Shown here piece by piece: positions 8,355-17,732 of a stretch of 64,000 nucleotides of DNA. The notes under the pieces are model-generated. The model was not told the origin of the DNA and did no database searches. It saw only the letters and a list, made by a program, of their open reading frames with translations. The stretch's first letter is position 1. Each line of letters begins with the position of its first letter. The stretch comes from Halorussus salinisoli (lineage in GTDB: Archaea; Halobacteriota; Halobacteria; Halobacteriales; Haladaptataceae): assembly GCA_005239435.1 (NCBI GenBank), contig SZNP01000001.1, forward strand, positions 806,001 through 870,000, given 5' to 3'. The position numbers were made by a program, and so were the translations under genes.

Positions 8355-9038
8355 TTACTCGACGGTCTGCTCGTGGTCGCGGCTATCGACGGCCCCGACC
8401 GTCAGCACGTTAGCGACGAGGTTCCCGTGACCTCGCCGGAGTCGTTCCGAGAGGGCCTGATGGGAGATGCCGAGTTCGTCGGCGAGGGTTCGCGCCGAGG
8501 TGTCGCGGGGGACCTCGTAGTAGCCGGTTTCGAGCGCAGTGGTCACGGCCTCGTACTGCTGGGTCGTCAGTCCGTGCTGGCTCTGCGTCTCCCGGTGGTC
8601 GAGTTCGTGAATCTGCTCGATGTCCGTGTCGAGGTCGCGGTCCAGACAGAACTCGTGGGTCTGGGAGACGGCCTCTCGGTCGGGAAACAGGATGCGGAGG
8701 TGCCACCGCTGGTCTCGGCCGTGTGCCTTCAGGATGGCGGCCCCGTGTTCGGTCATCGAGTGGAGCAGGACTTCGACCGACTCGACCCACTCCATCTGGT
8801 AGAATCGTCCGTCGGCGAGTTGGGTGAGTCGCTGCTCGTTCTCGACCGAGGGGTCCTCGGCGAGTGCGTCCTCGAAGGCGTCGAGGTTCTCGCCCGCGGC
8901 CCAGACGAACGGCATGATGCGGTTCTCGTCGTGGGCGACGACGCGCTCGGCTTCGACCTCCACGTCGGGGACTCGCGGGAGCGTCTCCCGGAGCGCGAAC
9001 GTCTCTGCGGGAATGCCGAGTTGCGCGATGGTACTCAT
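8355..9038 (-). CDS. Bat-type HTH-10 transcriptional regulator
   Basis: A 227-residue cytoplasmic regulator. The first 150 residues form the haloarchaeal amino-terminal sensing domain often found before this HTH; the C-terminal part is the bacterio-opsin activator type HTH (LTTQQYEAVTTALETGYYEVPRDTSARTLADELGISHQALSERLRRG). Start at ATG 9038 (MSTIAQLGIP). It stands between the SPW and TgtA genes without obvious coupling, so its targets are not predictable from context. Confidence 0.85.
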   Translation of the reverse strand: MSTIAQLGIPAETFALRETLPRVPDVEVEAERVVAHDENRIMPFVWAAGENLDAFEDALAEDPSVENEQRLTQLADGRFYQMEWVESVEVLLHSMTEHGAAILKAHGRDQRWHLRILFPDREAVSQTHEFCLDRDLDTDIEQIHELDHRETQSQHGLTTQQYEAVTTALETGYYEVPRDTSARTLADELGISHQALSERLRRGHGNLVANVLTVGAVDSRDHEQTVE

Positions 9039-9136
9039 GTAGCGATGTATCACGACCAGCGGGATAGGGCTTGTAGCCGATTGCTTGCCAGTGTCGGGAC
9101 TCGAACGAGGGACGAACCGTCGTCCGTCGGGCGCGA

Positions 9137-10603
9137 TTACTCGGCCAAATCGACCAACTTCACGCGGTCGAGCACCAGCGCCAGCGCGCTCTCTGGCCAG
9201 TCGTGGTAGGCCAGCGTGAACTCCGTCTCGGGGTTCGCCTCGGCGAGGCGGGCCACTCCCTCCGCGGCCGACCGGTACCCTTCGCCGTCCATCTGCTCGG
9301 GGACCTCCGCGGTCAGGGGGTAGGTCTCCGAGAGGTCGCGCGGGAACGGACCGAACGGGGCCACGACCCGCCACGACTCGTCGTAGCGGTCGCTTGGGCC
9401 GCCTTCGGTCAGGAGGACTCGACCCTCGGGGTTCAGTCGTTCGAGGCGGTCGTGGTGGCGGACGACCTCTGGTCTGCGCGAACTCTCGCCCGAGAGGTAG
9501 AAGAACGCGCTCTTCGAGACCGAGTCCTCGCGCTCCAACTGCTCGGCGTGGTTCGTCAGCGCGCGGTAGCCGTCGAGCATCGCGGGGTGGGCGCGGGCGC
9601 GGGTCTCGACCAGTTCGAGCAGGTTCCCCGACCGCAGGGCCTGCTTGATAGTCCGAATCTCCCGGAACGTGACGTGGAGGTTGTGTTCGGCGAGCAGTTC
9701 CTCGCGCTCGCGGTCGGCCAGTCCTCGAACCTCCGCCGGGGCGTACTCCGCGCAGACCGGGCACGAGCAGGGGAAGTAGTCGAGGTCCTCTAACTGCTCG
9801 GTGCCCCGGACCGTGAGATACCTGTCGTCGCGGGCGTAGAGCGCGTAGGCCGCCGAGTCGAAGAGGTCACACCCCATCGCCACGGCGAGAGCGAACATCA
9901 TCGGGTGGCCCGCGCCGAAGAGGTGAACCGGCGCGTCCACGCCGAGGCCCCGCTTCGCTCCGGCAACCACGTCCACCATCTCGGCGTACCGATAGTCGTT
10001 CATCAGGGGGACGACCGCGCCGACTGGAAATACGTCAAGGTCGGTGGCTTCGGCGTGGCGGCCCGCGTCTTCCCGCAGGTCGGGGTAGGTCGAACCCTGC
10101 ACGGGCGCGTTCACCAGCATCTCGCCAACGTCCACGCCCTCGGCGACTTCGAGGCGCTTCTGCGTCGTCGCCAGCTCCTCGGCGGCCTGATCGCGGGGCA
10201 CGTCCGGCGGCGTGGGGATGTCCACGGGCGTCCCGATATCGCTCCCGACGTCGTGCTGGAACTGGAGGATTTCGGGCGTGGTCACGTCGATTTCGCCGTA
10301 CTCGGCGAGTTGGAAAGACCCGGAGTCGGTCATGATGGCCCCGTCGAACTCCAGCACGTCGTGGAGACCCCGGTCGAGCGCCTCGTCGCGGTAGTCGTCG
10401 CTCCCGTAGAAGATGTAGGAGTTGGTGATGAGTATCTCCGCGCCGAACTCGGATTCGAGCCGCGAGGGTTCGACGGTTTGCACGTGGGGATTGACGACCG
10501 GGAGAAGCGCGGGCGTCTCGACGGTCACGCCGGCGCGGGGGACCGTCAACTCCCCGATGCGACCAAGTCCGTCCTGGTCGCGTATCTCGAAGTTGTCTCT
10601 CAT
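9137..10603 (-). CDS. tgtA: Archaeal tRNA-guanine(15) transglycosylase
   Basis: Replaces guanine 15 in the D-arm of tRNA by preQ0, the first step of archaeosine formation; ArcS at 5906-7657 completes it. The 488-residue protein has the catalytic motif MTDSGSFQ (Asp at residue 93), substrate-binding VDIPTPPD and the zinc ligands FPCSCPVC. It lacks a long C-terminal PUA part, which is usual for the haloarchaeal form. Start at ATG 10603 ([19 protein letters not shown]). Confidence 0.95.
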   Translation of the reverse strand: MRDNFEIRDQDGLGRIGELTVPRAGVTVETPALLPVVNPHVQTVEPSRLESEFGAEILITNSYIFYGSDDYRDEALDRGLHDVLEFDGAIMTDSGSFQLAEYGEIDVTTPEILQFQHDVGSDIGTPVDIPTPPDVPRDQAAEELATTQKRLEVAEGVDVGEMLVNAPVQGSTYPDLREDAGRHAEATDLDVFPVGAVVPLMNDYRYAEMVDVVAGAKRGLGVDAPVHLFGAGHPMMFALAVAMGCDLFDSAAYALYARDDRYLTVRGTEQLEDLDYFPCSCPVCAEYAPAEVRGLADREREELLAEHNLHVTFREIRTIKQALRSGNLLELVETRARAHPAMLDGYRALTNHAEQLEREDSVSKSAFFYLSGESSRRPEVVRHHDRLERLNPEGRVLLTEGGPSDRYDESWRVVAPFGPFPRDLSETYPLTAEVPEQMDGEGYRSAAEGVARLAEANPETEFTLAYHDWPESALALVLDRVKLVDLAE

Positions 10604-10672
10604 TGGCGCGCTATTGCCGGAGGAGTTGGGTAAGGGTTCCGTTCTCGGGTTCCTCGCTGCCGCCGGGAGTCG

Positions 10673-11434
10673 TCAGATCGGCACCTCGAACGTCCTCGTC
10701 ATGCGGTCGCCCTCGACGACTCGGACGGTCAACCGGTCGTCGATGGTCACTTCTGCGTACGTCCCCGTGACGTCCGATTCCGGTCGTTCCTTGCCGAACG
10801 CGTTCACCGTGAAGTGGTGCGTCCCGCGGTAACGCGTATAGTCGGTCTCGTGGAGGTGGCCGTTGAAGACCGCGAGCACGCCGTCTCGGTGTTCGATAAC
10901 GCGATTTACTTCCGCTTTGTTCCCGCAGAACGCCCGCTCCGGCGTCTCGCCGAACCAGTAGTTGTCACGTAGGTCGTGGTAGTGGACCGGGTGATGCACG
11001 AACAGCAGACGGTCGTCCGTTCCGTCGAGTTCGTCGTCGAGGAACGCCAGTTGTTCGTCGGTCACCTCGCCGCGCGCTCCCGAGAGCCACGGTGCGGCAC
11101 TGTCCAGGTACAGCAGGTCAGTGCCGTCGATGCGACCCCAGCGGTCCTGGTCCAACAGCGCCGCGAGTTCGTCCGACGAGAGGTTCTCGACGTCGTGGTT
11201 CCCCGCCAAGAACGTGACCGGCGAGTCGAGGTCGTCGAGCGTCTCCGCTACCGCCCGGACGTGCTCGCTATCCCGGTCCGCCGACCCCTCGTCTTCGATG
11301 AGGTCGCCGAGTACGACCGTCACGTCCGGTTCGAACGAATCGTCGAACCGGTCGACGACGCCCGAAAGTTCCTCCAGGACCGACTCGCGGTTCTCGGACT
11401 GCAGGTGGATATCCGATACGAGACCTATCTTCAT
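10673..11434 (-). CDS. Calcineurin-like metallophosphoesterase
   Basis: A 253-residue protein with the full set of metal-binding motifs: SDIHL at residues 7-11, VLGDLIED, LAGNHDVE, FVHHPVHYHD and FNGHLHETDY. These ligate two metals that hydrolyse phosphoester bonds. The substrate (cyclic nucleotide, phospholipid or other) is not evident. It is a stand-alone minus-strand gene between TgtA and the NUDIX gene. Confidence 0.88.
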   Translation of the reverse strand: MKIGLVSDIHLQSENRESVLEELSGVVDRFDDSFEPDVTVVLGDLIEDEGSADRDSEHVRAVAETLDDLDSPVTFLAGNHDVENLSSDELAALLDQDRWGRIDGTDLLYLDSAAPWLSGARGEVTDEQLAFLDDELDGTDDRLLFVHHPVHYHDLRDNYWFGETPERAFCGNKAEVNRVIEHRDGVLAVFNGHLHETDYTRYRGTHHFTVNAFGKERPESDVTGTYAEVTIDDRLTVRVVEGDRMTRTFEVPI

Positions 11435-11500
11435 CCCGTCGGCCCCACGACCTACGAGAAGTTGAGTACTCCGGCCCGGAGACGCGTGCGATTGAGAAGG

Positions 11501-12073
11501 CTACTGGTCGGTAGTTCCGAACGCCTCGTAGTACAGTACCCCGAGCGTCGTCCGACCGTCTCGGATCTCTCGCTCGGCAACGTGGGCCCGAAGGTCGTCT
11601 AGCGTCGTCGTCTCCACGCGAATCGACTCATTGTGGTCCAACTCCTGCTCGGCGGTCGGCGTACACCCGCGGGCGACGAAGAAGTGCAGGACCGAGTTCG
11701 CGATTCCGTTCGCGGGTTCGACGCTGGTCAGGAACTCCACGCGGTCGGCCTCGTGGCCGGTCTCCTCGCGGAGTTCGCGGTGGGCCGCCGCCCCGCGGTC
11801 GTCGTCCTCGGGTTCCATCCCGCCGACCGGGAGGCTCCGATTCACCCGCCGGACGGCCTGTCGCCACTCCTCGATGACGACGACTTCGCCGTCGGGCGTG
11901 AACGGCAGGACGACGACGCTCTCGGGTTCCGCGAGGTAGTCGAAGTCGGTCTCGGTGCCGTCGGGCAGTCTCACTTCCTCGTGCTCCACGTCGAACCCGG
12001 GACAGGAGTACGCGATACGGGAGTCGAGGAGCTCCCACGCGAGCGGGTCGTCGGTCGGTGCGTCGTCGGACAT
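11501..12073 (-). CDS. NUDIX hydrolase, ADP-ribose pyrophosphatase-like
   Basis: A 190-residue NUDIX enzyme. The Nudix box is complete (GGMEPEDDDRGAAAHRELREETGHE), and preceding residues VVVLPFTPDGEVVVIEEWRQAV match the ADP-ribose/NDP-sugar pyrophosphatase type. Start at ATG 12073 (MSDDAPTDD); the frame running on to 12523 overlaps the promoter of the sugar ABC operon and is not coding. It is divergent from that operon, 275 bp away. Confidence 0.85.
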   Translation of the reverse strand: MSDDAPTDDPLAWELLDSRIAYSCPGFDVEHEEVRLPDGTETDFDYLAEPESVVVLPFTPDGEVVVIEEWRQAVRRVNRSLPVGGMEPEDDDRGAAAHRELREETGHEADRVEFLTSVEPANGIANSVLHFFVARGCTPTAEQELDHNESIRVETTTLDDLRAHVAEREIRDGRTTLGVLYYEAFGTTDQ

Positions 12074-12312
12074 GAGGGGCCGTTCGCCGGCGGAGCGGAA
12101 AAGTCCGGCCGTTCGGCCGCGACGCTCCGGCCGACCTCGACGGACGGCTGGTCGTGACTGTTCGCTCCCGTTATTAGCCGGTGTTCGTTTCTGTTTGCTT
12201 CTGCCGTCTGTCGGTGAAGGCCCCGAAATATCTCCGATTTCGTACGCGTCTCCGACCGATTCCGAACCAATTGGTGATTGGTACTGACTGAACGTGACTG
12301 GTTTTGCGCAAA

Positions 12313-12319
12313 TTTTAAG
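12313..12319 (+). promoter_or_regulatory. TATA box of the sugar ABC operon
   Basis: TTTTAAG about 30 bases before the ATG at 12348, in a locally AT-rich stretch. The spacing suggests a transcript with a very short leader. Confidence 0.55.
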
Positions 12320-12347
12320 TCGTTGCTGTATATGTTTATGAACGTCT

Positions 12348-13682
12348 ATGGCAGACAACCGTTCACGGACGAGACGACGATTCATCACTGGTGCCGGCAC
12401 GGCCGGCGTCGCCGCGCTCGCGGGCTGTAGCGGCGGAAACGACGACTCTACCGAAACGACGACCGACGGCTCCAGCGGCACGACCGTCGGCACCACGATG
12501 TCAGGTGGCGAGATGGCAGACAAGATCGTGTTCTACAACGCCGGGAGCCTGAAGTACGACCCCGGGACCGCGGAGAACATCAAGCGGTTCGAGGAGGAGA
12601 CCGGAATCAAAGTGGAAGTGAACGAGGTCCCGTGGAACAACCTCAAGACCAGCCTCACCACCATCTGGCGGAACAAGGGAAGCAAGGTCGACGCGTTCAA
12701 CGGGCCGACCTGGTGGCTCGCGGACTTCGTCCGCTCGGGCTGGCTCGAACCCATCGGACTCGACGACGACCACATGGGTAAGTTCCCCGACAACCTCCGG
12801 AGTCTGGTCACGTTCGACGGCCAGACGTACATGGCGCCCGAGTTCGGCAAGTGGGGCACGTACCTCTACGACCAGCAGTACCTCTCGGAGGAGGGCTTCG
12901 ACTCGCCCCCGGACACGTGGGACGACGTGCGCGAGATGGGCAAACAGCTCTCGGGCGAGGACAAGTCCGGCTTCGCGTTCACGTGGGGCAACAAGGACGT
13001 GTTCTCGTTCAAGCAGTTCCTCTACCAGGCCGGCGGACAGCTGTTCACCGACGACTACGAGCCGACCTTCGTCGAGGACGGCAAGAAGGTCCTGAACTTC
13101 CTCACCGACCTCCGCGAGGAAGGCGTCCTCCCGGACGGCATCTCGAGCCTCGGCGAAGGCGGGGTCGGCGACGCGTTCGTCGCGGGCCAGTACGCCACGG
13201 TCGAGTCGTGGACGCCGCTGGGCTCGCGGGCGCTCGGTGCGGACGGCTGGGGCGAGGAGCGCCTCGGCAGTGCCAAACCGCCCAAGGGCCCCGGCGGCTC
13301 GCGCTCCACCTTCCAGGACACCAACGGCATCTCGGTGTCGGCCTTCTCCAAGCGCAAGGAGGCCGCCAAGGAGTTCGCGCGGTTCATGACCACTCGCAAA
13401 TCCTCGAAGACCAACATGCTCGTCGAGGGCAATCCCGCAGTCGTGCCCGAAGTGTACGAAGACTCCGAGCTCCAGTCGGAGTACCCGTCGTGGCTGCTCG
13501 AGGACATGAAGTACAACCTCCAAAACGCGAAGAGCGAGACGTACCTCGCTCAGCCGCAGGTCGACGACTACCTCTCCGAACAGATTACGCCGGCGTTCCT
13601 CGGCGACAAGGACCCCGAGAAGGCGCTCACGCAAGCCCAGGACAACATCGAGCGTCTCTATCAGGACATCGGTATCCTGTAA
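12348..13682 (+). CDS. Sugar ABC transporter substrate-binding lipoprotein
   Basis: A 444-residue extracellular binding protein of the CUT1 (maltose/glycerol-3-phosphate) type. The N-terminus has a twin-arginine signal (TRRRFITGAGTAGVAALAGC) with a lipobox cysteine at about residue 25, followed by a Ser/Thr/Gly linker. The mature domain carries the SBP_bac_1 features IKRFEEETGIKVEVNEVPW and PEFGKWGTYLYDQQYL. It is first in an operon with two permeases and an ATPase. The sugar cannot be named; the GlpR/fructose PTS genes that follow suggest a carbohydrate or polyol. Confidence 0.93.
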   Translation: MADNRSRTRRRFITGAGTAGVAALAGCSGGNDDSTETTTDGSSGTTVGTTMSGGEMADKIVFYNAGSLKYDPGTAENIKRFEEETGIKVEVNEVPWNNLKTSLTTIWRNKGSKVDAFNGPTWWLADFVRSGWLEPIGLDDDHMGKFPDNLRSLVTFDGQTYMAPEFGKWGTYLYDQQYLSEEGFDSPPDTWDDVREMGKQLSGEDKSGFAFTWGNKDVFSFKQFLYQAGGQLFTDDYEPTFVEDGKKVLNFLTDLREEGVLPDGISSLGEGGVGDAFVAGQYATVESWTPLGSRALGADGWGEERLGSAKPPKGPGGSRSTFQDTNGISVSAFSKRKEAAKEFARFMTTRKSSKTNMLVEGNPAVVPEVYEDSELQSEYPSWLLEDMKYNLQNAKSETYLAQPQVDDYLSEQITPAFLGDKDPEKALTQAQDNIERLYQDIGIL

Positions 13683-13718
13683 TCCGGCCACCCCTCTCCA
13701 ACGTATCATACTTCACTG

Positions 13719-14642
13719 ATGACACAGACGGACCAATCGATACGACGGTTACTCGACAAGCTGTTCGTCCCGCTAACGGTGGGGCCGACGCTCCTCTGGA
13801 TAGCTGGTATTATCGTCTACCCGACGGCGAAGCTGTTCTGGTCGAGTCTCTTCTTCCAGAACCCGATTACGGGCGCGAAGGAGTTCGTCGGCCTCCGGAA
13901 CTTCCGACGACTCCTACTGGGCGACGGCGGGGCGCTCCTGAACCCCAGCTTCGTTTCGTTCACGCGAAACACGCTCATTTACGTGGGGTTCAGCGTGACC
14001 ATCTCGTTCCTGCTGGGGCTCGGTATCGCCATCCTGTTGAACAAGGACCTGAAGGGTCGCGGCTGGCTCCGAACCGCGGTCATCGTGCCGTGGGTTCTGC
14101 CCTACGTGATGAGCGGGCTGATGTGGCGCTGGATGTTCCAGACCCAGTACGGCGCGATAAACGGCGTCCTCGTCCAGTCGGGCCTGTTGGGAGACAAAAT
14201 CGCGTTCCTGTCGGACGGAACGCTGGCGATGATGGCGCTCATCATCGCGGACGTGTGGGTGTTCACGCCGTTCATCATCATCATCCTGCTCGCGGGCCTC
14301 CAGAACGTGCCCGAACAGCTCTACGACGCGGCGGAGGTCGACGGTGCGAGTCGGTGGTCGCGCTTCCGGAACGTCACGTATCCGTTCCTCAAGCCGTCCA
14401 TCCTCGTGGCGCTGACCATCCGCATCATCTTCGACATCCGCGCGCTCGACCTCGTCTGGGTCATGACCCAGGGCGGCCCCGGCAAGGAGACCGAGGTGTG
14501 GGCGTCGTGGCTCTACCGGACCGCGCAGGTGTTCGGCAAGCCCGGTGAAGGCGCGGCGCTCGGCGTCGTGATGCTCGCGATCACGTTCGGCATCGTGGCC
14601 GTGCTGTACAAGATATTCGGCGAAACTCCCTACGAATCATGA
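13719..14642 (+). CDS. Sugar ABC transporter permease (MalF-type)
   Basis: A 307-residue membrane protein with six helices. The cytoplasmic EAA loop that contacts the ATPase is present (EQLYDAAEVDGASRWSRFRNVTYPFLKPSI). Its end overlaps the next permease by four bases (ATGA), so the two are translationally coupled and likely form the heterodimeric pore. Confidence 0.92.
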   Translation: MTQTDQSIRRLLDKLFVPLTVGPTLLWIAGIIVYPTAKLFWSSLFFQNPITGAKEFVGLRNFRRLLLGDGGALLNPSFVSFTRNTLIYVGFSVTISFLLGLGIAILLNKDLKGRGWLRTAVIVPWVLPYVMSGLMWRWMFQTQYGAINGVLVQSGLLGDKIAFLSDGTLAMMALIIADVWVFTPFIIIILLAGLQNVPEQLYDAAEVDGASRWSRFRNVTYPFLKPSILVALTIRIIFDIRALDLVWVMTQGGPGKETEVWASWLYRTAQVFGKPGEGAALGVVMLAITFGIVAVLYKIFGETPYES

Positions 14643-15559
14643 GTACGGAAACGTCTCGACTCGGCCGATTGACGGACAGTCTCGGCCTCGACGCGGACAA
14701 CGAGTGGCCGAGCGTGGTGCGGGAGCGACTGGTGTCGTACGGCCTGCTCGGGCTGTACGTGTTCGTGGTGTGGTTCCCCATCTACTACATCCTCATCACG
14801 AGCTTCAAACCCACCTCGGAGGTCCTCTCGCTCCCGGTCACGTTCTACCCGCACGACGCGACGATCCAGAACTACGTGGACATCTTCAACAACCGACCGT
14901 TCGAGCTGTACACGCTCAACAGCCTGATAGTGGCCAGCACCACCACGGTCATCGTGGTGACGCTGGGAACGCTGTCGGGATACACGTTCTCGCGCTACGA
15001 CTTCGTGGGCAACAAGGCGCTCCTGCTCAGCATCATCGCGGCGCGTATGATTCCGCCCATCGCGCTCATCGTCCCGTTCTTCCAGATAATGTCTCAGCCG
15101 CCGCTCGTCGGCGGCATCACGGGAAGTCTCTACGACACCAGAATCGCGCTGATCTTGACGTACACGTTCTTCAACCTGCCGTTCGCGGTGTGGATAATGA
15201 AGAACTACTTCGACGGCGTGCCCGAGAGCCTCGACGAACAGGCCAAGGTCGACGGTTGTTCGACGTGGGAGGGGTTCGTGAAAATCATCCTCCCCGTCGC
15301 GAAGCCCGGCATCGCCGCGACGGCGATTCTGGCGTTCATCTTCTCGTGGAACGAGTTCGTCTTCGCGCTCGTGCTCACGTCGTCCGAGCAGGCCCAGACG
15401 CTTCCCATCGCGGTGAGCCTGTTCGTCGCCGACGACTTCGTGGACTGGGCGCACCTCGCAGCCGGCGGGATGATAGCCGCGCTCCCCGGCATCCTGTTCG
15501 GCCTGTTCTTCCAGCGGTACATCGTCAGCGGCCTCACGCAGGGAGCGGTCAAAGAATGA
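14639..15559 (+). CDS. Sugar ABC transporter permease (MalG-type)
   Basis: A 306-residue membrane protein, the second pore subunit. The EAA loop reads PESLDEQAKVDGCSTWEGFVKIILPVAKPGI. The TGA stop overlaps an ATG at 15556 that opens a 14-codon frame ending at 15600, which itself overlaps the start of the ATPase gene at 15593; this tiny frame may pass ribosomes from permease to ATPase. Confidence 0.92.
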   Translation: MSTETSRLGRLTDSLGLDADNEWPSVVRERLVSYGLLGLYVFVVWFPIYYILITSFKPTSEVLSLPVTFYPHDATIQNYVDIFNNRPFELYTLNSLIVASTTTVIVVTLGTLSGYTFSRYDFVGNKALLLSIIAARMIPPIALIVPFFQIMSQPPLVGGITGSLYDTRIALILTYTFFNLPFAVWIMKNYFDGVPESLDEQAKVDGCSTWEGFVKIILPVAKPGIAATAILAFIFSWNEFVFALVLTSSEQAQTLPIAVSLFVADDFVDWAHLAAGGMIAALPGILFGLFFQRYIVSGLTQGAVKE

Positions 15560-15592
15560 TTTCGGAACACACGACAGACGACGGTGGTATCG

Positions 15593-16735
15593 ATGGCTGA
15601 AGTAACGCTCACGGACCTCGTCAAGCAGTTCGACGACGTGGTCGCGGTCGACGGCGTCTCGCTCGACATTCCCGACGAGAGCTTCACGGTCCTCGTCGGA
15701 CCGTCGGGGTGCGGCAAGACGACGACGCTCCGACTCGTCGCGGGTCTCGAACGCGCCACCGACGGCACCATCGAGATCGGCGGTGAGGTCGTCAACGACA
15801 AGCGGGCCTACGAGCGCGACATCGCGATGGTGTTCCAGAACTACGCGCTCTACCCGCACAAGTCGGTCGAGGAGAACATGCGGTTCGGTCTCGAACAGCA
15901 GGGGACCGACGACGAGATAATCGAGGAGCGCGTGGCCGACGCCGCGCAACTCCTCCAGATAGAGGAGTTGCTCGACCGCCGACCGTCCGAGCTGTCGGGC
16001 GGCCAGCAACAGCGAGTCGCGCTCGGCCGGGCCATCGTCAGGGACCCCGACGTGTTCCTGATGGACGAACCCCTCTCGAATCTCGACGCCAAACTGCGGG
16101 TCCAGATGCGGGCCGAACTCAACAAACTCCACGACGAACTCGACACCACCACGGTCTACGTCACCCACGACCAGGTCGAGGCGATGACGCTCGGCGACCA
16201 GATAGCGGTGATGGACGCCGGGGAGATTCAGCAGGTGGGACCGCCCACGTTCGTCTACGAGAACCCGCGGAACACGTTCGTCGCGGACTTCCTCGGAAGC
16301 CCGTCGATGAACTTCCTCGAAGGCGACCTGCGCCGGGACGACGGCGAGTTCCTGCTCGATATCGGTCCCATCGAACACGAAGTGCCCGCCGGGTACCACG
16401 ACGCGCTCGCCGGTTACGACGGGGAACGCGTCGTCCTCGGCGTCCGGCCGGAGGACGTGACGCTCCGGCCCGACGGTATCCCCGTGACCGTCAACGTCGT
16501 GGAACCGCAGGGCGAGAAGACCGTCCTCGAACTCACGCTCGGGGACGAGACCATCAAGGCCTCGGTCGACCCCGGCGTCGCGGTCGAGTCGAACGACCGC
16601 GTGAGCGTCGAGTTCGACCGGGAGTCGGTCCACTACTTCGACGCGGCGACCGGCGAGTGCCTCAACTTCGCGCCCGAGGACGAACCCGCGGTCGACTCCG
16701 ATTCGACCGCAATCGCGGGCGGAAGCGAAGCGTGA
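15593..16735 (+). CDS. Sugar ABC transporter ATPase (UgpC/MsmX-like)
   Basis: A 380-residue ATPase of the CUT1 family that powers the importer. Walker A GPSGCGKTT, Q-loop MVFQNYALYPH, signature LSGGQQQR, Walker B VFLMDEPLSNLDAKLR and the H-loop THDQVEA are all intact. The C-terminal TOBE regulatory domain follows (LGVRPEDVTL). Start at ATG 15593 (MAEVTLTDLVKQF). The TGA stop overlaps a GTG start for a 54-residue membrane peptide. Confidence 0.94.
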   Translation: MAEVTLTDLVKQFDDVVAVDGVSLDIPDESFTVLVGPSGCGKTTTLRLVAGLERATDGTIEIGGEVVNDKRAYERDIAMVFQNYALYPHKSVEENMRFGLEQQGTDDEIIEERVADAAQLLQIEELLDRRPSELSGGQQQRVALGRAIVRDPDVFLMDEPLSNLDAKLRVQMRAELNKLHDELDTTTVYVTHDQVEAMTLGDQIAVMDAGEIQQVGPPTFVYENPRNTFVADFLGSPSMNFLEGDLRRDDGEFLLDIGPIEHEVPAGYHDALAGYDGERVVLGVRPEDVTLRPDGIPVTVNVVEPQGEKTVLELTLGDETIKASVDPGVAVESNDRVSVEFDRESVHYFDAATGECLNFAPEDEPAVDSDSTAIAGGSEA

Positions 16736-16896
16736 ATCTGGGGAACGTGAGCGCGCCCACCGCGGTGCTGTCGGCGCTCGGCGGGGTCCTGACCGCCATC
16801 GCCGCCGCGAACTACGCCCTCGGCGTCTACGGCGGCGCGACGGTCGCCGGAATCGGCGGCGTCGTCTCGTTCGCGTTCGTCCTGCTGGTCGAGTGA
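16732..16896 (+). CDS. Small two-helix membrane protein coupled to the ABC ATPase
   Basis: A 54-residue frame starting with GTG that overlaps the ATPase stop (GTGA), a coupling used repeatedly in this island. The product is almost all hydrophobic: a first helix TAVLSALGGVLTAIAAANYAL and a second GATVAGIGGVVSFAFVLL in part. I know no function. The overlap and clean hydrophobic pattern argue that it is real rather than a tail of the longer upstream frame. Confidence 0.6.
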   Translation: MNLGNVSAPTAVLSALGGVLTAIAAANYALGVYGGATVAGIGGVVSFAFVLLVE

Positions 16897-16908
16897 CGAA
16901 CGCGTTCG
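16897..16908. promoter_or_regulatory. 12-bp palindrome before glpR
   Basis: CGAACGCGTTCG is a perfect palindrome directly after the small membrane gene and 57 bases before glpR. It may be an operator; it is also a sequence that occurs easily in GC-rich DNA. Confidence 0.3.
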
Positions 16909-16928
16909 AGCGAAAACAAAAAGGGTCC

Positions 16929-16964
16929 CGAACACTTCCACGCGGATAGCGAACACGTCCACGC
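16929..16964 (+). repeat. Adjacent direct repeat at the glpR start, candidate operator
   Basis: Two 15-base copies, CGAACACTTCCACGC at 16929 and CGAACACGTCCACGC at 16950, differ at one base and are 21 bases apart, two helical turns. The second copy ends exactly at the glpR ATG. This arrangement fits autoregulation by GlpR or control by another factor. Confidence 0.5.
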
Positions 16965-17732
16965 ATGCTTCCAGCCGAACGCAAACGAGAGATACGCGAC
17001 ACCGTGACCGAGCGAGACGGCTGTTCCGTCTCCGAACTCGCCGAGATGCTCGACGTGTCGAAGGCGACCATCCGGCGGGACCTCCGCGACCTCGAAGACG
17101 AGGGTCTCGTCGAGCGGTCCCACGGTGGAGCGCTCCCGGTCAGGACCGTCGCCAGCGAGCAGTCCTACAGTCAGCGCGGCGTCCAGAATTTAGACGCGAA
17201 GCGCGCCATCGCGTCGCGCGCGCGCCGGGAGTTCCACGACGACCAGGTGGTCTTCTTCGACTCGGGGACGACGACCATGGAGGTCGCCAAGCAGGCACCG
17301 AGCGACGTGGGATTCATCGCGGCGACGAACTCGCCCATGCTGGCGCTGGAGTTCGCCGACAACGGGCGCGACGTGAAACTGACCGGCGGCACGCTCCGCC
17401 AGCAGACCCGGGCGCTCGTGGGACCGACCGGCGAGTCGTTTCTGGAGCGGACGAACTTCGACCAGGTGTTCCTCGGGACGAACGCCGTCGACCCCGACGC
17501 CGGTCTCACGACGCCCAACGAGGGCGAGGCCCGGATGAAGCAGTTGATGTGCGAGCAGGCCCAGCGCGTCGTGCTGGTGGCCGACGAGACGAAGTTCGGC
17601 CGCAAGAGCTTCGTGCGGTTCGCCGACATCGAGACGGTCGATTTGGTCATCACCGACGCCGAACTCGACGGCGAGATGCGCGAGGCGTTCGACGCGGCGT
17701 CGGTGGACGTGGTCGACGGGGTACGCGAATGA
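16965..17732 (+). CDS. glpR: DeoR-family repressor GlpR
   Basis: A 255-residue regulator: winged HTH at residues 5-57 (RDTVTERDGCSVSELAEMLDVSKATIRRDLRDLEDEGLVERSHGGA) and a DeoR C-terminal sugar-phosphate sensor (DSGTTTMEVA, LVADETKFGRKSF). In Haloferax the homologue represses fructose and glucose phosphorylating enzymes and lies next to pfkB, as here. The stop overlaps pfkB by four bases. Confidence 0.93.
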   Translation: MLPAERKREIRDTVTERDGCSVSELAEMLDVSKATIRRDLRDLEDEGLVERSHGGALPVRTVASEQSYSQRGVQNLDAKRAIASRARREFHDDQVVFFDSGTTTMEVAKQAPSDVGFIAATNSPMLALEFADNGRDVKLTGGTLRQQTRALVGPTGESFLERTNFDQVFLGTNAVDPDAGLTTPNEGEARMKQLMCEQAQRVVLVADETKFGRKSFVRFADIETVDLVITDAELDGEMREAFDAASVDVVDGVRE

